A DNA stretch of 64,000 nt from Sphingomonas sp. Leaf407 (GTDB taxonomy: Bacteria > Pseudomonadota > Alphaproteobacteria > Sphingomonadales > Sphingomonadaceae). The stretch is from positions 1,216,833 through 1,280,832 of the forward strand of contig NZ_LMQO01000001.1 of assembly GCF_001425385.1 (NCBI RefSeq). Reading direction: 5' to 3'. Every line of letters starts with the position of its first letter. The stretch's first letter is position 1. The notes under the pieces are model-generated. The model was given only the letters and a program-made list of their open reading frames with translations. It ran no database searches and was not told the origin of the DNA. This document shows positions 1 to 7,865 of this stretch, one piece after another. The translations under genes and the position numbers were made by a program.

Positions 1-335
1 AGGGGGACGGTGCGGAATGGCGTGTCCGGCAACGCGGCGAGGGCGGGCGCGGGGAAGCCGGCATCGCTGAGGACGAGGTCGGGACGGATGGCGAGCAGGT
101 CCTCGGCGGTGGCGTCGATGATCGGCAGGTGCGCGGCGCGCTTCGCGCCGGCGGACATGGCGGGGTCGCGCGACAGGCGTGTGAGACCGGCGATCTGATC
201 GTCGTCGGCGAGTGCCAGGAGTTGCTGGTCGGCGCACAGGTTGAGCGAGACGATGCGGCGTGGCGGGTCGTGGCGCGGCGGTGCTGGGGCGGCGGTGCAG
301 GCGGTGAGCAACAGGGGCAGGATCGCGAGACGCAT
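1..335 (-). CDS. ABC transporter substrate-binding lipoprotein, BtuF/FepB-like (3' end cut by window)
   Basis: The reading frame opens at an ATG at 335 on the minus strand and runs off the left edge, so only the first ~111 residues are present. The N-terminus is a lipoprotein signal: MRLAILPLLL followed by the lipobox LTAC. The mature part carries RRIVSLNLCADQ and a later DLLAIRPDLVLS, the pattern of helical-backbone periplasmic binding proteins for cobalamin, heme or Fe(III)-siderophore (BtuF/FepB family). It is divergent from the FecCD permease and ATPase that begin at 752, with which it most likely forms one importer. The substrate cannot be decided; no B12-box was seen upstream. Confidence 0.8.
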   Translation of the reverse strand, partial: MRLAILPLLLTACTAAPAPPRHDPPRRIVSLNLCADQQLLALADDDQIAGLTRLSRDPAMSAGAKRAAHLPIIDATAEDLLAIRPDLVLSDAGFPAPALAALPDTPFRTVP

Positions 336-408
336 CGCGCCATTGGCGGGGAATACGGCTTCGAGGCAAGCGGTAGGTGTTGGCTGGCGTCCAGGTGCGT
401 CGGCTTTG

Positions 409-598
409 CCCTCTCTCCTGACAAGGGGAGAGGGATACCGCAGCTTGCCAGCTTGCTGGCTAGCTGCGGTTGGGCGAGCCGAAGGCTCGCGCGCTCGCTG
501 GTACGAGCGCAGGCCCCTCTCCCAGCTTCGACTAGGCCCTTGCTATGCAAGGACCAAGTCTGCGCATCCCTCTCCCCCTGCCGGGGGCGAGGGAGGGG
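409..598. repeat. Array of short hairpins in the intergenic region
   Basis: The 415-base gap between the binding protein and the permease holds no gene. Instead several palindromes follow each other: CCCTCTC/GAGAGGG (409-434), CCGCAGCT/AGCTGCGG, GCGAGCC/GGCTCGC, GCGCTCG/CGAGCGC, and a CCCTC-CCCC/GGGG-GAGGG hairpin near 568-598. The CCCTCTCCC type is the same sequence family as the element inside murD near 30.1 kb. This looks like stacked repeat copies. A regulatory role for the transporter cannot be excluded. Confidence 0.55.
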
Positions 599-616
599 TG
601 TGCGTCGCTGCCTGCC

Positions 617-701
617 GTACCCCCGCGAAGGCGGGGGTCCAGGGCCGCAGGAAACTACGGCCCGTGGTTGTGGCTCTGGGTCCCCGCCTGCGCGGGGATA
701 C
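617..701. repeat. Palindromic repeat element, CCCCGCG-AGGCGGGG type
   Basis: Two arms, each itself a hairpin, face each other: GTACCCCCGCGAAGGCGGGG at the left and its near reverse complement ending CGCGGGGATAC at the right, separated by about 32 bases. Related two-armed elements lie at 12945-13042 and 24018-24113. The structure resembles REP/BIME or MITE-like intergenic repeats. Confidence 0.65.
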
Positions 702-751
702 GGTGAGGGCTTGAGGGTACGGAACCTCGGCAAGGGCGGGGGCCGTCGGAT

Positions 752-1726
752 GTGGTGATGCGGGTAGTCCTCATGCTGGCGGTAATCGCGGCGGCCGTGC
801 TGTCGCTGTGCGTCGGGCCGGTGGCGCTGGGCGTCGATCGCGTCGCGGCGGCGGTGGCGGGGCAGGATGCGACCGCCGCGACGATCCTGTTCCAGTTGCG
901 GCTGCCGCGTACCCTCGTGGCGCTGCTGGTGGGGGCGATGCTGGGGATCGGCGGGGCGGCGCTGCAAGGCTATCTGCGCAATCCGCTGGCCGAACCGGCG
1001 GTGCTGGGTGCGTCGAACGGCGCGGCGCTGGGCGCGGTCGTCGCGCTGTATTTCGGGTGGGCTGCGGCATGGCCACTGGCGTTGCCGGGGATGGCGATCG
1101 TCGGGGCGCTGGCGGCGCTGGTGCTGTTGTTCGCGCTCGCCGGGCGGGGGGAGAGTGCGCTGACGCTGATCCTCGGCGGGATCGCGGTGTCGATGCTGGC
1201 GGGCGCGGGGATCAGTCTGGCGCTGAACCTGTCGCCCAATCCGTTCGCGGCGATGGAGATCGCGACATGGCTGCTCGGCTCGATCGAGGATCGCTCGATG
1301 CAGCATGTGTGGATCGTGCTGCCCTGTGTCGCGATCGGCGCGGGGTTGCTGCTGGTCGATGCGCGCGCGCTCGATGCGTTGACGCTGGGCGAGGATGGCG
1401 CGCGGGCGCTGGGAGTCGATCTGGGGCGGGTGCGGCTGCGGTTGCTGGGCGGCATCGCGATCGGCGTCGGTGGCGCGGTGGCGGTGTCGGGGGCGATCGG
1501 CTTCATCGGGCTGATCGTGCCGCATTTCGTGCGGCCGTTCACCGACCGCTCGCCCTCGGCGACATTGGTGCCGTCGGCGCTGGCGGGCGCGGTGCTGCTG
1601 GTGCTGGCGGATAGCGCGGTGCGGCTGATCCCGACGCCGACCGAACTGAAGCTCGGCGTCGTCACCGCGCTGCTGGGGGTGCCGGTGTTCCTCGTCCACC
1701 TGTTGCGGGACCGGCGGCAATGGTGA
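752..1726 (+). CDS. FecCD/BtuC-family ABC transporter permease
   Basis: Inner-membrane permease of 324 residues, the normal size for the BtuC/FecCD/FhuB family that moves corrinoids, heme or ferric siderophores. Family motifs are clear: RLPRTLVALLVGAMLGIGG, LRNPLAEPAVLG, and GFIGLIVPHFVR near residue 250. The protein is almost entirely hydrophobic, consistent with about ten membrane helices. The start used is GTG 752; an ATG at 758 is equally possible. The ATPase gene follows with a 7-base overlap, so the two are translationally coupled. The binding protein on the opposite strand (1-335) is the probable partner. Confidence 0.9.
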   Translation: MVMRVVLMLAVIAAAVLSLCVGPVALGVDRVAAAVAGQDATAATILFQLRLPRTLVALLVGAMLGIGGAALQGYLRNPLAEPAVLGASNGAALGAVVALYFGWAAAWPLALPGMAIVGALAALVLLFALAGRGESALTLILGGIAVSMLAGAGISLALNLSPNPFAAMEIATWLLGSIEDRSMQHVWIVLPCVAIGAGLLLVDARALDALTLGEDGARALGVDLGRVRLRLLGGIAIGVGGAVAVSGAIGFIGLIVPHFVRPFTDRSPSATLVPSALAGAVLLVLADSAVRLIPTPTELKLGVVTALLGVPVFLVHLLRDRRQW

Positions 1727-2499
1727 CGATCGCGACCGACAAGCTGTCGGTGACGCTGGGCGGGCGGCGGGTGTTGCACGACGTCTCGGTGACGCTGACG
1801 CCTGGCAGCCTCGTCGGGGTGCTGGGGCCGAACGGGGCGGGCAAGTCGACGCTGGCGCGCGCGTTGCTCGGGCTGGTGCGTACCCAGGGGCGGGTGACGA
1901 TCGACGGGCGGGCGGACCTGCGTGCTGCGGAGATCGCGCGGCGGGTGGCGTATCTGCCGCAGGGGCAGGTGCTGCACTGGCCACTGTCGGTCGAGCGGGT
2001 GGTGGCGCTGGGGCGGTTGCCGCATCTGGCGCCGCTGTCGCGGATGGGGGACGACGATCGGGCGGCGGTCGAGGCGGCGATGGCGCGGGTCGATGTTGTG
2101 CGCCTGCGGAGCCGCGATGCGACGACGCTGTCGGGCGGCGAGCGGGCGCGGGTGCTGCTGGCGCGGGCGCTGGCGCAAGGGGGCACGGCGCTGGTGGTCG
2201 ACGAGCCGCTCGCGGCGCTCGATCCGCGCCACGGGCTCGAGGTCGCGGCGCTGCTGCGTGCCGAGGCGGAGGCGGGCACGCTGGTAGTGGCGGTGCTCCA
2301 CAATCTGGGGCTGGCGGCGCGGATGTGCGACCGGTTGCTGCTGCTCGACGAGGGCCGGCTGGTGGCCGACGGGTCGCCGGTCGAGGTGTTGACGCCGGCC
2401 AATCTGGCGGCGGTGTTCGGCATCCGCGCGTGGTTCGGGGAGAGTGCGGAGGGGCCGATGATCGTGCCGGTGGGCGTGCGGGGCGATCCGCCCCATTGA
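1720..2499 (+). CDS. ABC transporter ATPase, BtuD/HmuV/FecE-like
   Basis: Cytoplasmic ATPase of 259 residues that would power the adjacent FecCD-type permease. Walker A is GPNGAGKST (about residues 38-46), the signature is LSGGERARVLLARAL, Walker B is ALVVDEPLAALD, and the switch histidine is in VLHNL. The start overlaps the permease stop (ATGGTGA). The C-terminal region after the ABC core is short, as in BtuD/FecE. The cargo (cobalamin, heme or ferric siderophore) is not fixed by sequence alone; hemF lies downstream but this is weak evidence for heme. Confidence 0.9.
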   Translation: MVTIATDKLSVTLGGRRVLHDVSVTLTPGSLVGVLGPNGAGKSTLARALLGLVRTQGRVTIDGRADLRAAEIARRVAYLPQGQVLHWPLSVERVVALGRLPHLAPLSRMGDDDRAAVEAAMARVDVVRLRSRDATTLSGGERARVLLARALAQGGTALVVDEPLAALDPRHGLEVAALLRAEAEAGTLVVAVLHNLGLAARMCDRLLLLDEGRLVADGSPVEVLTPANLAAVFGIRAWFGESAEGPMIVPVGVRGDPPH

Positions 2500-2531
2500 C
2501 CCCCCTGCCCCCAGCCGCCACAGCGCTGGCC

Positions 2532-3374
2532 ATGAAGCCGCTCGACGAACAGCAAGCCGCCGCCCGTAGCTGGTTCGAACACTTGCGTGACCGGATCTGC
2601 GCCGCGTTCGAGGCGATCGAGCGCGAGGCGGGATCGGACGCCGGGTTCGTCTATACGCCGTGGGACCGGGTCGATCCGAGTGGCGAGCCCGGCGGTGGCG
2701 GTGTGCGCGGGGTGATGAAGGGCAAGGTGTTCGAAAAGGTCGGGGTGAATGTCTCGACCGTCGGCGGCACCTTCGAGGGCGAGTTCGCCAAGTCGATCCA
2801 TGGCGCGGGCGATGATCCGCGGTTCTTCGCGACCGGCATCAGCCTGGTGGCGCACATGGCGAATCCGCATGTGCCCGCCGTGCATATGAACACGCGGTTC
2901 CTGTGTACCACCAAACGCTGGTTCGGCGGCGGCGCGGACCTCAACCCGCCGATCCCCTATGACGCGGATACCGCCGACTTCCACGGTGCGATGCAGGCGG
3001 CGTGCGACGCGCATGACCCGGCGCATTACCCCCGGTTCAAACAATGGGCCGACGACTATTTCTACATCCCGCACCGGCAGGAGCATCGCGGCGTCGGCGG
3101 CATCTTCTACGATCATCTGTCGGACGACTGGGCGCGCGACTTCGCCTTTACCCGCGAGGTGGGCGAGGCGTTCCTGCGCATCTATCCCGAACTGGTGCGG
3201 CGGCGGATGGGGCGGGCGTTCGACGATGCCGATCGCGCGCGGCAACTGGAATGGCGCGGGCGCTATGCCGAGTTCAACCTCGTCTATGATCGCGGCACGC
3301 TGTTCGGGCTCAAGACCGGCGGCAATATCGACGCGATCCTGATGAGCCTGCCGCCGCTCGCCACATGGGCCTGA
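2532..3374 (+). CDS. hemF: Oxygen-dependent coproporphyrinogen-III oxidase
   Basis: Catalyses the O2-dependent oxidative decarboxylation of coproporphyrinogen III to protoporphyrinogen IX in heme synthesis. The 280-residue protein matches the family length. Recognisable blocks include GVMKGKVFEKVGVNVS, FFATGISLVAHMANPHVP, the CTTKRWFGGGADLNP block, FYIPHRQEHRGVGGIFYD, and EFNLVYDRGTLFGLKTGGN with the closing MSLPP. The ATG at 2532 was chosen because MKPLDEQQ starts the conserved region; an upstream in-frame extension overlaps the ABC gene and is not conserved-looking. It overlaps the following GNAT gene by 10 bases. Confidence 0.96.
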   Translation: MKPLDEQQAAARSWFEHLRDRICAAFEAIEREAGSDAGFVYTPWDRVDPSGEPGGGGVRGVMKGKVFEKVGVNVSTVGGTFEGEFAKSIHGAGDDPRFFATGISLVAHMANPHVPAVHMNTRFLCTTKRWFGGGADLNPPIPYDADTADFHGAMQAACDAHDPAHYPRFKQWADDYFYIPHRQEHRGVGGIFYDHLSDDWARDFAFTREVGEAFLRIYPELVRRRMGRAFDDADRARQLEWRGRYAEFNLVYDRGTLFGLKTGGNIDAILMSLPPLATWA

Positions 3375-3958
3375 TCCCGGTCGAACCGGGCGAGGTGGCG
3401 ACGATCGTCACCTCGCTGGAGATGACGCGGCGGCCGCACCCCGCGCCGATGCCGGAATCGCCGCTCAGACTGGTGCGGTGGGAGCGGCCGGGGGTCGATC
3501 GCTACCGCGCGTTGTTCCGCCGGGTGGGCGGGCCGTGGCTGTGGTTTTCGCGGCTGGTGATGGCCGATGACGCGCTGACGGCGATCCTGACCGATGCGAG
3601 GGTGCGCATCTGGGCGGTGGTCGACCGGGCGGGACTCGAGGTCGGGATGCTCGAACTCGATGATCGCAGCGCCGGTGCGTGCGAACTGTCCTATGTCGGG
3701 CTGATCCCCGAGCTGGCCGGACAGGGCCATGGCCGCTGGCTGATGGCGCACGCGCTGGCGCTGGCATGGGGGCCGGGGGTGACGCGGGTGTGGGTACATA
3801 CCTGCACGCTCGACCATCCGCGTGCGCTGGGCTTCTATCGGCGGTCGGGGTTCGTGGCCTATCAGCGGACGATCGAGACCTTCGCCGATCCGCGCGCGAC
3901 CGGCATCCTGCCGGCCGACGCGGCGCCGCATTATCCCTTGCTCGACAAGCGCCGGTAG
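3365..3958 (+). CDS. GNAT-family N-acetyltransferase
   Basis: A 197-residue protein with a GNAT acetyl-CoA binding segment, YVGLIPELAGQGHGRWLM (about residues 115-132), and the downstream HPRALGFYRRSGF block typical of the fold. The N-terminal stretch GLIPVEPGEVATIVTSLEM supports the ATG at 3365 over a later ATG at 3422. It overlaps the end of hemF by 10 bases, so it is probably co-translated, and its 3' end overlaps the convergent membrane protein gene by 28 bases. The acetyl acceptor is unknown. Confidence 0.85.
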   Translation: MGLIPVEPGEVATIVTSLEMTRRPHPAPMPESPLRLVRWERPGVDRYRALFRRVGGPWLWFSRLVMADDALTAILTDARVRIWAVVDRAGLEVGMLELDDRSAGACELSYVGLIPELAGQGHGRWLMAHALALAWGPGVTRVWVHTCTLDHPRALGFYRRSGFVAYQRTIETFADPRATGILPADAAPHYPLLDKRR

Positions 3959-4665
3959 ACGGTCGCGCGGACGAGGGTGAAGGCGACCGACATCGCCGCG
4001 CCGACCGCCGCGACCGCCGCCGACAGCATCGCCAGCGTCACCGGATTGCCCCCGCCCGACGAGATCGCCCCCGCCGTGCCGCTGAGCAGCAGCACGACCA
4101 GTTGCGCACCGAAATACAACAGCCCCGACAGCGCGAGCAGCGGCACGACCTGTCCCGCCGTCAGCGTGATCGCATGCTGCATCGCATCGCCGAAGCGGCG
4201 CTGCGGCTCGGCGATCAGCACCGGCAGCACCACGAACACCCGCCCGATCACGTAGAGCAGCGGCAGGACGAACAGCAGCAGCCCGGCAAGCTTCGCCGCG
4301 TAGATCAGCAGCATCGCGACGATCAGCAGCGGCAGGCGGCGGAACGCAGCCAGCAGCGCCTCGCGTACGCTTGGGCGGGCGGGATCGAGCACCAGCGCCA
4401 GCAGCGTCGCGATGCCGACCAGTTCGGCCACCGCCTGCAACACCAGCCAATGGGCGTTGCCGACCAGATAGGCCTGCAACGCATCGACCATCGCCTGCTG
4501 GTCGCCCGGCTGCGCGGCGGCCAGATCGTCGCCGCGCGACAGGAACAGCGCGAGCGCGAAATTGGGCAGGAAGAAAAAGACGCCCGACACCGCGACGATC
4601 ATGTCGCGGTCCCGCCGCCAGATGCCGAGCGCCTCGCGGCACGCGGCCCCAATATCAATTTTCAT
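3931..4665 (-). CDS. Hypothetical membrane protein, six predicted segments
   Basis: A 244-residue hydrophobic protein that I do not recognise as a named family. It begins [19 protein letters not shown] and then has long hydrophobic stretches (MIVAVSGVFFFLPNFAL, ATLLALVL, LLIVAMLLIYAA, VVPLLALSGLLYFGAQLVVLLL, AMLSAAVAAVGAAMSVAFTLV). It overlaps the upstream membrane protein gene by 4 bases (ATGA), so the two are a coupled pair and the products may act together. The architecture is reminiscent of bacterial DUF-type membrane proteins with scattered helices, but no function can be given. Confidence 0.75.
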   Translation of the reverse strand: MKIDIGAACREALGIWRRDRDMIVAVSGVFFFLPNFALALFLSRGDDLAAAQPGDQQAMVDALQAYLVGNAHWLVLQAVAELVGIATLLALVLDPARPSVREALLAAFRRLPLLIVAMLLIYAAKLAGLLLFVLPLLYVIGRVFVVLPVLIAEPQRRFGDAMQHAITLTAGQVVPLLALSGLLYFGAQLVVLLLSGTAGAISSGGGNPVTLAMLSAAVAAVGAAMSVAFTLVRATVYRRLSSKG

Positions 4666-5498
4666 GCAAAGACGTCCGCATCATCCTTCTCACCGACGAT
4701 GGCGCGGTACAGCTTGCCGATGAACACTGCCTGATAGAGTGCCAGCACCGCGCTGACCGCCGCCGTCGCGACGGCGACGGCGACATCGCCGATGCCGATC
4801 CCGCTGCCCGGCGTGGTGATGATGGCAAAGATCGCGCCGGTGACGAAGCGCGCCGCCGACACCGCGACCCCGGTGATGATGCCATAAAGGATCAGCAGGC
4901 CGATCAGTTTCAGCGCCATGCCCTTCGTCATCGCGAAGCCGCGCGCGATCGCGCCCAGCCCGCGCCGTTCCATCGCGACCACCGCATTGACGGTCAGCAA
5001 CCGCGCGAACACCCAGATCGCGACCAGCGCGAGCAGCGCAAAATAGAGGATCGCCGGACCCAGCGCGCCGTATTGCTCGGGCGTGAGCGTCGTACCGTTC
5101 ATCGCCGCGACGAAATCGAACCCGCTGGTCGCGCCCAGCACGATGCCGGGCAGCGCGAGGATGAAGAAGCCGACAAGCAGGATCAGCGACACGCCGATCA
5201 GCGGCAGGAACCGGCCCGTCGCGATCCGCCGCGCCTCCGCCGCCTGTTCGCGGCCGGTGGTCTGCGCGGCATAGCCGATCAGGTAGAGCGCCCCCCACAG
5301 CGCGATCAGCGTCGCGGCCAAGGTGACGATCCCGTACACCGCCGCCATGCCGCCGGTCGCCTCGCCACGCAGCCGTTCGAGGCTGCCGCTGACGACCGAG
5401 GGCGCGAATTGCGTCGCGAGCACCACCGCCGTCACCGAACCCAGATGGTCGCGAACGAAATCCACCGTCCTGTCCCAGACCGTGCCGATATTCACCAT
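4662..5498 (-). CDS. Hypothetical membrane protein, coupled to its downstream neighbour
   Basis: A 278-residue protein with about six hydrophobic segments, including [43 protein letters not shown] and [20 protein letters not shown]. It begins [18 protein letters not shown], which could be a short cytoplasmic amphipathic helix. Its stop overlaps the start of the next membrane protein (4 bases). It is divergent from lipB with about 55 bases between start codons. The family is not recognised; general resemblance to its neighbour suggests a paired membrane complex. Confidence 0.75.
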   Translation of the reverse strand: MVNIGTVWDRTVDFVRDHLGSVTAVVLATQFAPSVVSGSLERLRGEATGGMAAVYGIVTLAATLIALWGALYLIGYAAQTTGREQAAEARRIATGRFLPLIGVSLILLVGFFILALPGIVLGATSGFDFVAAMNGTTLTPEQYGALGPAILYFALLALVAIWVFARLLTVNAVVAMERRGLGAIARGFAMTKGMALKLIGLLILYGIITGVAVSAARFVTGAIFAIITTPGSGIGIGDVAVAVATAAVSAVLALYQAVFIGKLYRAIVGEKDDADVFA

Positions 5499-5554
5499 CG
5501 TTGCGCTCGCTCCCCGTTTGTCCGATTGGAGTGCTCTACCCGCGTCGAACCCGA

Positions 5555-6253
5555 ATGAAAATGGCTACCGATCCCCCTTCCCCACCGCCCCAATCGCCTC
5601 CCGCCGCCATCGAGTGGCGGGTCGCGCCCCGCCCGGTCGAATATCCCGACGCGCTGGCGACGATGGAGGCGCGCGCCACGGCGATCGCCGACGGCCAGGC
5701 GGGCGAGCTGATCTGGCTGCTCGAACATCCCGCACTCTATACCGCCGGGACCAGCGCCGATCCCGCCGAACTGCTCGATCCGCGGTTTCCGGTCCATGCC
5801 GCCGGGCGTGGCGGGCGCTATACCTATCACGGGCCGGGGCAACGCATCGGCTATCTGATGCTCGACCTGACCCGGCACGGGCGCGACGTGCGGCGCTTCG
5901 TCCACGCGGTCGAGGACTGGGTGATCGGTGCGCTTCGGACCTTCGACATCCATGCCTATGCCGTGCCCGATCGCATCGGCATCTGGACCGCCGACGGTGG
6001 CACCGAAGCCAAGATCGGCGCGATTGGCGTGCGGGTGCGGCGCTGGGCCACGCTGCACGGCTTCTCGGTCAATCTATCGCCCGATCTCAGTCACTTCGGC
6101 GGAATCGTGCCATGCGGCATCGCCGAATTTCCGGTGACGAGCGCGACCGCACTGGGCAAACCGGTCACGCCCGGGGCGTTCGATGCCGCATTGGCGCAAG
6201 GGTTTGCGGACTTCCTCGACCGGCTGTCCACGGTCGCCAAAAACGAGGCTTGA
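5555..6253 (+). CDS. lipB: Octanoyl-[acyl-carrier-protein]:protein N-octanoyltransferase
   Basis: LipB transfers octanoate from acyl-ACP to lipoyl domains, the first step of protein lipoylation. The family signature [12 protein letters not shown] is present, as are the catalytic lysine context [19 protein letters not shown] and the catalytic cysteine in GIVPCGI. Length is about 232 residues from the ATG at 5555; ATG 5561 is two codons later and cannot be excluded. The longer frame from 5501 overlaps the divergent promoter region and is not preferred. lipA is not in the window. Confidence 0.94.
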   Translation: MKMATDPPSPPPQSPPAAIEWRVAPRPVEYPDALATMEARATAIADGQAGELIWLLEHPALYTAGTSADPAELLDPRFPVHAAGRGGRYTYHGPGQRIGYLMLDLTRHGRDVRRFVHAVEDWVIGALRTFDIHAYAVPDRIGIWTADGGTEAKIGAIGVRVRRWATLHGFSVNLSPDLSHFGGIVPCGIAEFPVTSATALGKPVTPGAFDAALAQGFADFLDRLSTVAKNEA

Positions 6254-6341
6254 GGGCGGAGGGTCGTTCGACTAATGTCCGGCGCGGATTGGGTAATAAC
6301 GGTAGAAGATAGCCGCCTATCCATAGCTTAGGGAGCTTAAC

Positions 6342-6611
6342 ATGCGTGCATTCTCGAAGATTCTGACGGGTTCGATCGTCGCCGGCGCCGCGCTGGCCCT
6401 GTCGGCTTGCGGCGGCACCACCGAAACCGCTGCCGACAACACCACCATCACCGACCTGAACTCGACCGACATGATGGACGGCACGATGACCGACAACATG
6501 ACCGCCGTCGACGGCGCCATGGGCAACGACACCATGATGATGTCGAACGACACCATGATGTCGAACGACATGATGATGTCGAACGACATGGGCATGACCA
6601 ACGCCATGTAA
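6342..6611 (+). CDS. Small Met/Asn/Asp-rich lipoprotein
   Basis: An 89-residue lipoprotein: signal MRAFSKILTGSIVAGAALA, lipobox LSAC with Cys23, then a low-complexity tail. From residue 44 to the end 16 residues are methionine, in short repeats of the form MMSND (TMMMSND, TMMSND, MMMSND). A Shine-Dalgarno-like AGGGAGC lies just before the ATG. Met-rich periplasmic tails can bind Cu(I)/Ag(I) by thioether ligands, but that is only an analogy here. It stands alone between lipB and a secreted protein, with its own strong terminator. No family is recognised. Confidence 0.8.
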   Translation: MRAFSKILTGSIVAGAALALSACGGTTETAADNTTITDLNSTDMMDGTMTDNMTAVDGAMGNDTMMMSNDTMMSNDMMMSNDMGMTNAM

Positions 6612-6630
6612 TCAACCTTTCGAGGTTGAT
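6611..6630 (+). other. Perfect hairpin with UUCG tetraloop at the stop codon
   Basis: ATCAACCT-TTCG-AGGTTGAT forms an 8-bp perfect stem closed by a UUCG tetraloop, beginning at the last base of the lipoprotein stop codon. It sits directly in front of the terminator hairpin and may protect the mRNA 3' end. Confidence 0.6.
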
Positions 6631-6633
6631 GGG

Positions 6634-6675
6634 AAAGGGGCCGTCCGGGCGACCGGGCGGCCCCTTTTTTCTTTT
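6634..6675 (+). terminator. Rho-independent terminator of the Met-rich lipoprotein gene
   Basis: GGGGCCGTCCGG and CCGGGCGGCCCC form a strong GC stem around a short loop, followed by TTTTTTCTTTT. Confidence 0.9.
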
Positions 6676-6820
6676 GGGGGATGTCGCTCCGCTCCCCCGC
6701 CGATCGTTTCGGGTCCATGCGGCAAAACGTTACCGCAATGTAAAATTCGGCTTGGGCCACGGCGGAAAATTCCGTACCCCTCAACGCCATGAAGGCGCCG
6801 GCCCGCGCCCACGAGAGGAC

Positions 6821-7495
6821 ATGATGAGCGTAGTGCGTACCCTGGCCGTGGCCGTTGCCACAGCCGTTGCCGTCGCGGCGACCCCGGCGTCGGCCCAGTT
6901 CTTTCTCAAGCCCTATGACACCAGCGGCGAACGGGTGACGGGCGCCGAACCCGGCATCGCGACCCAGGCCCTGCCCGGCGCCACGCCCGAGGAATTGCGC
7001 GCCGCGCTGATGTGGAACCTGCGCGCCGGGCTGAACGTCGCCGCGCTCCAGTGCCAGTTCGAGCCGTCGCTCCTGACGCTCGGCAACTACAACGCGCTGC
7101 TCTTCAACCATGCCGACGAATTGAAGAAGGGCTATGACACGCTCGGCAAATATTTCGTCCGCACCGCCGGGTCGGCAAAGGCCGGGCAGACCGCGCTCGA
7201 CCAGTTCGGGACGCGGGTCTATTCGGGCTTCTCGACGGTATCGGCGCAGCTCGGCTTCTGTCAGGCGGCGGGTGAGATCGGCCAGGAAGCGATCTTCGTG
7301 CCGCGCGGGTATCTGGGTGAGTTTGCCGAGATGCGGATGCGCAAGCTGCGCAATTCGCTGGTGGCGTATGGCGAGCAGCAGTTCGGCCGCAACGTCAACT
7401 GGATGCGCCCGGTGCGGCTGTACGAGTTCGGCAACCCGAAGTGCTGGCGCAAGGGCCTGTGGCAGGTGAAGCGCTGCGGTGCCTTCCCGTCCTGA
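6821..7495 (+). CDS. Conserved-looking secreted protein of unknown function
   Basis: A 224-residue protein with a Sec signal peptide (MMSVVRTLAVAVATAVAVAA..PASAQ, cleavage predicted after ASA). The mature protein is soluble and contains four or five cysteines, including LQCQFE, GFCQAAGEIGQE, NPKCWRKGLWQVKRCG, which would suit disulfides in the periplasm. The start at 6821 has a GAGAGG ribosome site about 6 bases upstream; the much longer frame from 6407 overlaps the lipoprotein gene and is a shadow. The family is not recognised by name. Confidence 0.8.
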   Translation: MMSVVRTLAVAVATAVAVAATPASAQFFLKPYDTSGERVTGAEPGIATQALPGATPEELRAALMWNLRAGLNVAALQCQFEPSLLTLGNYNALLFNHADELKKGYDTLGKYFVRTAGSAKAGQTALDQFGTRVYSGFSTVSAQLGFCQAAGEIGQEAIFVPRGYLGEFAEMRMRKLRNSLVAYGEQQFGRNVNWMRPVRLYEFGNPKCWRKGLWQVKRCGAFPS

Positions 7496-7507
7496 ACGGC
7501 TGTTTGA

Positions 7508-7527
7508 AAACGCGCCGAAGCGCGTTT
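7508..7527 (+). terminator. Possible terminator hairpin after the secreted-protein gene
   Basis: AAACGCGC-CGAA-GCGCGTTT is a perfect 8-bp stem with a CGAA loop, 12 bases after the stop codon. Only three T residues end it, so termination would be weak. Confidence 0.45.
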
Positions 7528-7586
7528 CCCAATGGCATCCAGCGATAGCGAGTCGCACGTTTTCCAAGAAATATGCGATTTTTCCG

Positions 7587-7611
7587 GGAACCATCCGACC
7601 AACCTGCCGTT
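7587..7611 (+). promoter_or_regulatory. Consensus sigma-EcfG (general stress response) promoter
   Basis: GGAAC at 7587-7591 is followed after exactly 16 bases by CGTT at 7608-7611. GGAAC-N16/17-CGTT is the known alphaproteobacterial EcfG/SigT consensus. The predicted start (about 7617-7620) falls at the first base of the first hairpin of the putative small RNA. Confidence 0.75.
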
Positions 7612-7617
7612 GTGCCC

Positions 7618-7775
7618 TGTGGATAGCGAATTCAAGCCCCCCCGCTCTCGCTATCCAAGACAAAGGGTCCGGTCGGCGTGATCCCCTCCCCCCCCCGGTA
7701 GCGCCACCGGACCCGCATTCTGGTTTCCATCCTTTCGAGCCCGTCAGTTCCCCCAACTGGCGGGCTCAATTTTTT
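7618..7775 (+). ncRNA. Putative stress-induced small RNA with three C-rich loops (GsrN-like)
   Basis: No plausible protein is encoded here, but the stretch folds into three hairpins. Hairpin 1: TGGATAGCG (7620-7628) with CGCTATCCA (7649-7657), loop containing CCCCCCC. Hairpin 2: GGGTCCGGT (7665-7673) with ACCGGACCC (7706-7714), loop containing CCCCTCCCCCCCCC. Hairpin 3: GAGCCCGTCAGTT (7737-7749) with AACTGGCGGGCTC (7755-7767), loop CCCCC, followed by AATTTTTT, a Rho-independent terminator. All loops are anti-Shine-Dalgarno-like. A consensus EcfG promoter ends 6-9 bases upstream. The Caulobacter sRNA GsrN is also sigma-EcfG dependent and pairs with mRNA leaders through a C-rich loop; whether this is a homologue or an analogue is inference. 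Confidence 0.7.
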
Positions 7776-7799
7776 GATGCGGCGATGCGACACGCAGCC

Positions 7800-7824
7800 G
7801 GAACGAAACCGCAGGCCGGACATT
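7800..7824 (+). promoter_or_regulatory. Degenerate sigma-EcfG-like promoter before the entericidin gene
   Basis: GGAAC at 7800-7804, a 16-base spacer and CATT at 7821-7824, one mismatch from the CGTT -10 element. It lies about 40 bases before the entericidin-like start codon. Confidence 0.4.
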
Positions 7825-7865
7825 CCTTGCGCACAGCAAAAGTACCGCAATCAACGGAGACATCT

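Noticed and set aside
409-701. CRISPR array
   Set aside because: The palindromes differ in sequence and spacing; there are no regular direct repeats with unique spacers and no cas genes.
336-751. Cobalamin riboswitch before the ABC transporter genes
   Set aside because: I looked for the GCCACTG B12-box and the usual conserved core on both strands and did not find them; the structure seen is repeat hairpins.
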